Shown here: in pieces, positions 59,742 to 64,000 of the stretch | How the letters are laid out: every line of letters begins with the position of its first letter | Position numbering within the stretch: the first letter of the stretch is position 1 | Source: Escallonia rubra | Taxonomy: Eukaryota; Streptophyta; Magnoliopsida; Escalloniales; Escalloniaceae | Direction: 5' to 3' | NCBI GenBank assembly: GCA_033065855.1 | Contig: JAVXUO010000652.1 | Location: 82,446-146,445, forward strand | Length of the DNA: 64,000 bases | Program-made: the position numbers and the translations under genes | Notes under the pieces: generated by a model | Seen by the model: the letters and a program-made list of their open reading frames with translations, nothing else | The model's database searches: none | Told to the model about the DNA's origin: nothing

Positions 59742-60403
59742 ACACTTGTCAAGCTACGCAAACTCCGATGCATGCATGCTGCAGTTTTCTCTGCTCGTAT
59801 TTCATACCTTTCCAAAAGCCCAAGCCACAGGCCAATCAAACCTCCCGTAAAAAACTCCACCTATCCCCCATATACTCTTGGCAAAAATACAGCTACAAGC
59901 CTCCTTTATTTGACTTCAATATTTCGCCAATACCGACTAATAAACAGATCTCAAGTTCATAATACCAGCCTCAATATCAGCAATGTAGCTTGTAAGGTAG
60001 TGCTTCTTCGCGATAATCCTGATTCCAACAAATACTCATAAGAACTGATTACATTATCATCTAGGACCGTCATGTGCAATGGCAATCTGAATCTAGAGAA
60101 TGAGAGCACAAAAGAGAATGAAAATTCACTCTCTTCTTGCTGATCAACTTCTTCCAACAATAAACCATATCACACAAACTACCACATAAGAACACATGAC
60201 TTCACAAATAAATAAATAAATAAAGCCAGCATTAATCGACAATGCATTCACGGGAAATCTATCCAAAGCCCCAAATATCACTAAACAAGCGAGTTCACGA
60301 CATTAAGTACCAACCAAATAAAACCTCAAAATACCATCACTTATTACAATCATAAGTATCCAAATCCCCAATTCCACTTTCCCAAAAAAAACCCCAAATT
60401 ACC
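59742..60403. other. 3' flank of NAA10
   Basis: AT-rich, including an (AAAT)n run at 60208-60223. The NAA10 3' UTR lies in the right part, on the minus strand. Nothing else recognised. Confidence 0.4.
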
Positions 60404-60958
60404 TCAATCGGAGGAGCTGGTCCCGACTTTTACCTCGCCGGAGCAACACCCACCACCATGATGATGGTGGTGGTGGTGATGCTGATGTCGATAATCCTTG
60501 CCCTTTAACTGCTTCCTCATGTCGTAGGCATCCTCCCCGTCGGCGTAGTACTTGGCCTCCACATCGTTGATCTTGTAGCCGAGCGTCCCCGTGTAGAGAT
60601 TGAAGGCAGCGCGGTTGCTCTTGCGCACGTGCAGCGACACGTACTCGGCCCCGAACACCTGCTCCATGGCGCTCTGGGCGGCGGTCATGAGCTTGGTGGC
60701 GATCCCCAGCTTGCGGTGGGTGCGGAGCACGGCGAGGGAGGTGATGTGGCCATGGCACTCGGAGCTCTCCTCCTCCATCTTGGCCAGCACGTAGCCCACG
60801 ATTTTGCCGCCGTAGTCCTCCGCCACGTACAGCAGGTGGGGCCAAGAGAGGATGTGGTACAAGTAGTACTTCATCTGATAGTTTTCTGGGAGGCAGAAGA
60901 GGTTGCAGGTTTGCATTGCGAGGAGGTCATCGATGGTGGCTCTTCGAATGCACACCAT
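60404..60958 (-). CDS. NAA10: N-alpha-acetyltransferase 10 (NatA catalytic subunit), 184 aa, single exon
   Basis: The protein starts [28 protein letters not shown], with the NAA10 signature LPENY at 23-27. The GNAT fold follows, with the acetyl-CoA loop RTHRKLGIA at 79-87 (R-x-x-G-x-A) and [15 protein letters not shown] at 108-122. In the NatA complex with NAA15 on the ribosome it acetylates N-terminal Ala, Ser, Thr, Gly and similar residues after Met removal. The length is close to plant NAA10 (about 190 aa). The tail is unusual: after KQLKGKDY comes a His run (QHHHHHHHH) and GGGCCSGE. The gene is markedly GC-rich against AT-rich flanks. Start chosen at 60958 because it matches the family's N-terminus, with a double telo-box just upstream. 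Confidence 0.96.
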   Translation of the reverse strand: MVCIRRATIDDLLAMQTCNLFCLPENYQMKYYLYHILSWPHLLYVAEDYGGKIVGYVLAKMEEESSECHGHITSLAVLRTHRKLGIATKLMTAAQSAMEQVFGAEYVSLHVRKSNRAAFNLYTGTLGYKINDVEAKYYADGEDAYDMRKQLKGKDYRHQHHHHHHHHGGGCCSGEVKVGTSSSD

Positions 60959-60988
60959 GTCTTCGTTCTGGGTAGGGATTAATGGTTT

Positions 60989-61003
60989 CTAGGGTTAGGG
61001 TTT
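60989..61003 (-). promoter_or_regulatory. Double telo-box upstream of NAA10
   Basis: On the minus strand AAACCCTAACCCTAG lies about 31 bp upstream of the start codon. This fits a housekeeping translation-linked gene. Confidence 0.65.
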
Positions 61004-61009
61004 GTTTGT

Positions 61010-62300
61010 GTCTCGGGAGGTTTCGGTGGAGGAGCGAGGGTGTGACTGTTTGTGGGATTGGCTCGGAGAGTTTTCTAATGTGATCGATCGGCTTGGGGTC
61101 TAATTTTCAACTAGAGTTAAATTTCACATTTACTTTACACAACACTTTTGTGCTTGATGATTTATTTTTTGCACGACACACCGTTGTTGTGGTGCTCCTT
61201 CTCGATAGGAGGTAGATGCAATTGACCAATTTCGACTCTCATATCCAAAGTGGACAATACGTCGTTTATGAGACATCTAATATCATGATCGAGCTCTTGC
61301 TTATTTCGACATCGTGTATTTCGCCCATCGGAAGGTCTGGTTTTAACTTTCGAGAAATTGGGATTTTGTCGATAATGAAATGCGGTTTGAGGCTGATGAT
61401 TTATTTTACCGTTAGCTTATTATCTTCTTTGGTGTTGGTGCTGTTAATTTGATTACGTGTTACCTTAGTAAAAGGTCGTTATTATGGAAAATTCTGATTA
61501 GCTGTGTGCAACCTATAATCTTCGAGCATAACCTCAGTACACATTCTTATTAGTTTTGGCTCGAGAATTTCTTTTTGACATTCTTATGCTCGATCATTGA
61601 ACCTGAAATATTCATTTACATTTGAGTTTGTTACATTGTGACACGATATATTCAGTTACATAAGGCTTGTTTATTGACTCTTCGACTTTTAATTTTTTGG
61701 ACCTGATGTGTTCACCTCCCGATGGCTAATGAGGACCCCTTGAGGTATCTTACATGCCTTATTTGGTACAACAGTCGAGAATTTTTTGCCACCAGCTCAG
61801 TGATAATATTTGAAGCCTCGTGACTTTATCTCATGCCTTGTGACTTTCTATCATGCACTGGATAGTCATTTACTTTGCTCAACTCAGTCATATACATTGA
61901 TCTTTTGACTAATCAGCGACCAAGATCCCCTCGGCCTTACAGCTTTAATAGCCTCACATCATTATCCTCACTACCCACTATTGTGCCCTTTGTGCATAAC
62001 TTTGTCGTGGAAGTCTTGAGGATTCAAACTGGAACATTTTAGTCAATAAATTAATTTTTTTTCTTAAAGTTGAATGACATTTGATGATAATGAACTGATT
62101 TTTTTTTTTTTTTTTTTTTTTTTAAAAGCTCCAGCAATGTCAAAAGAGTGGGTATCCTTACTTTAGTTTCTAAATGACAAAATGCTTAAAGCAAAAGAGA
62201 ATAGATCTTGCAACGGATGGTCAATCTATCGGGCAATCAAAATGTTTTCAAAGATGTTCTCGAAGTGTCAAAGGATATTCTACGTGTCTTAGATTCTTCC
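61010..62300. other. Upstream DNA of NAA10 and spacer
   Basis: The NAA10 promoter (minus strand) lies within about the first 300 bp. Beyond it is AT-rich spacer with a 24-bp poly-T run at 62100-62123. No further gene seen. Confidence 0.4.
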
Positions 62301-62306
62301 TTATCG

Positions 62307-62960
62307 ACATACTTAGGGCTTCCCATGTGATTTCCCTTTCATTGTAGTTATACTAGGGTCAATCATATATGTTCATTTAAGGGCTCTACATGATTATTGT
62401 CTTGACAATTAGGATAGTGTTTGTCTCTGTGTCCTTTCTGTGTTTACCTAGGGGCTTCTTGCAATTCTTCTTTCATGACAGTCATGATAGCGTCTGTCTT
62501 TGTTCTCGCAATCCATTTCCATGATCAATGTTGTCTGTATGTATCTTTGTCTAAGGGCTCCCTGTGATTCCCATTTCACGATAGTCAGAATTTTTTTTTG
62601 TCTTTGTTCAGCTATGTCATTGCGTAGTTAGTTTTGTTTGCATGCCTTTTTTTGTCTAGGGGCTCCATGTGATTCCCCCTCATGACATTAAGGATAGTGT
62701 ATGTCTTCGCATGCATTTTCATGTAGGGCCTCCATGTCATTCCCCTTTCATGACAGTCGTGATAAAGTCTGTCTTTATCCAGTCTCTTGCATGGTTAGTT
62801 TCGTCTGCATGCATTTTGTCTAGGGGCACCATGTGATTTATCTCTTGTGAGAGTCAAGGAAGTGTCTGTCTCATGCGTGCATTTTGTTTTTGTCTATGGG
62901 TTACCTTTGATTCCCCTTTCTTGATAGTCGGGATATTGTCTGTCTTTGTTCGTGTGAACC
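62307..62960. repeat. Degenerate tandem repeat, about eight units of 68-100 bp
   Basis: Units share the consensus AGGGGCTCCATGTGATTC, then CCCTTTCATGACAGTC and ATAGTGTCTGTCTTTGTTC. They start near 62309, 62379, 62450, 62547, 62651, 62724, 62820 and 62907. Unit length varies through short indels. No coding capacity. Confidence 0.8.
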
Positions 62961-63119
62961 TAGATGCTAGGATTCTTCTTCCTGCCTTTATTTTTTAAAA
63001 GAGTTTTAAAAGCACATAACAATAAGGGGGAAAAAAGAGCAAGAAGGTAAGAAAATTTTGAGTTTTGCTATGATTATTGAGCCCCATTTCTATCCTTCTT
63101 GACTCTAAGTTATAGTCAA

Positions 63120-64000
63120 CCTCTCTGGCTCAATCACTCAATGACCAACTGCAGTTGGACATTGTAGGCTTTTTTTGTGCGGCTCATTCTTATCCTTCTC
63201 GACTCTAGAAAAAAGTCGATATATCTTGTTCTCGTCACTCAACAACCAACTGCACTCGGGCATTGTTAGCTCCTATTGTGATTGACTCATGTGCAACTAT
63301 TCTCAGTGTATATAGACGACTAGTTGTTTTCACGCATTGTTGGCTTTGGCTTTGGCTTCTAGATATGCTTATTTTCTTGTATCTAAGTAACCAACCACTT
63401 TCACGCCTTGGCTCCGGCTCTTAGGTTCACTATTTTCCACGTGACTAAGCGACTAGCCACTTTCAGGCATTGTTGGCTCCAACTTTTAGTCACGTGTCAG
63501 GTGTGTCTACACAACCAACCGCTTCCACATATTGATGACTCCAGCTTCTGATTATACTTCTTCCATGATATTTAAGCGACCAACCACTTTCCTGCGTTGT
63601 TTGGCTCTGGCTCTTAGGTTCGTTGTTTTTAGTATGTCTAGACGACCAACATGATCAATTTATTGGTCATGGCATATAGATATGCTTCTTTCTTTATGGC
63701 TAAGGGACCAATTGTTGTTACCAATGGTTCTAACTCTTAATCGTAAGTCCTTAGTGTGTCTAGACGACCAACATAATCGATCTGTTGGCTCTGCCATCTA
63801 GATATGTTTCCTCCGCATTGTCTAAGCAACCAATCATCATTGATGTTGGCTCCGACTCTTAGGTGATGAGTTTCCCGTAGCTCTAGATGACTAATCTTTG
63901 TTACTGTTGGCTATGGATTCTAGAGGTGCTCCTTAAAGCTAAGCGATGTATCATCGTTATTGTTAACTTCAGCTCTGAGTCATAAGTTTATTCAATATGT
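63120..64000. repeat. Second degenerate tandem repeat, ~60-75-bp units, runs off the window
   Basis: At least twelve units share CTAAGCGACCAACCACTTTC, then GCATTGTTGGCTCC and GGCTCTTAGGT. From about 63630 alternate units follow a second variant (CTAGACGACCAACAT), suggesting a later ~125-bp two-unit period. It continues past 64000, so it may be a satellite or the untranslated part of a large retroelement. Confidence 0.8.

Noticed and set aside
60399-60982. Overlapping ORFs on both strands of NAA10 (148 and 117 codons)
   Set aside because: Frame shadows of a GC-rich coding exon; only the 184-aa frame has GNAT motifs.
62307-64000. CRISPR-like repeat array
   Set aside because: Units are tandem, imperfect and without unique spacers, and the DNA is eukaryotic.

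Overview
This is a stretch of plant nuclear DNA, most likely from a eudicot (the species cannot be named from the sequence). Signs of this are GT-AG spliced genes, AT-rich intergenic DNA, telo-box 5' regions (AAACCCTA), plant gene families (a LysM secreted protein, a CTL choline-transporter-like protein, NAA10) and a dense load of plant transposon types. Host genes cover only a small part of the window. The rest is mobile elements of every major plant class, many nested in one another, plus degenerate spacer DNA.

Host genes, in order: a small basic DUF2462/UPF0390-like protein (13245-15635 +, three exons, 81 aa); a secreted LysM-repeat protein (40967-41590 +, one exon, 207 aa); a CTL/SLC44-type choline-transporter-like membrane protein (47082-49562 +, five exons, 551 aa); and NAA10, the catalytic subunit of the NatA N-terminal acetyltransferase (60404-60958 -, one exon, 184 aa). 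They share no pathway and are separated by transposon-rich DNA.

Region by region: 1-1.5 kb is a decayed L1-type LINE on the minus strand, abutting a GC-richer block that may be organellar. 3.8-5.0 kb is a MULE with near-identical ends and a 9-bp target duplication. 9.6-11.2 kb is a solo LTR with a 5-bp duplication and an array of GTCGAC palindromes. 16.6-17.8 kb is a LINE 3' end split by a foldback MITE. 19.2-23.6 kb is a complete hAT transposon with an uninterrupted four-exon transposase. 24.4-28.7 kb is a CACTA transposon carrying an exon of the plastid isoprenoid gene ispF/MDS. 29.5-36.7 kb is a decayed Copia element on the minus strand whose integrase is split by a 4.1-kb MULE; that MULE itself holds another transposon and a solo LTR. 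42.5-44.1 kb is a non-autonomous hAT with an exact 8-bp duplication. 52.1-52.5 kb is a TRIM element. 55-56.3 kb is a LINE 3' part on the plus strand. 57.9-59.0 kb is another MULE-like element. 59.4-59.7 kb is a MITE. From 62.3 kb to the window end there are two families of degenerate tandem repeats.

I found no clear new host system. The most informative points are the intact hAT transposase, the ispF exon carried by the CACTA element, the reconstructable insertion order in the Copia/MULE/LTR nest, and the LysM gene bracketed by related MITEs. Coordinates were read by hand. Exon junctions of the genes were checked for reading phase. Ends of decayed repeats are approximate unless a target duplication is given.
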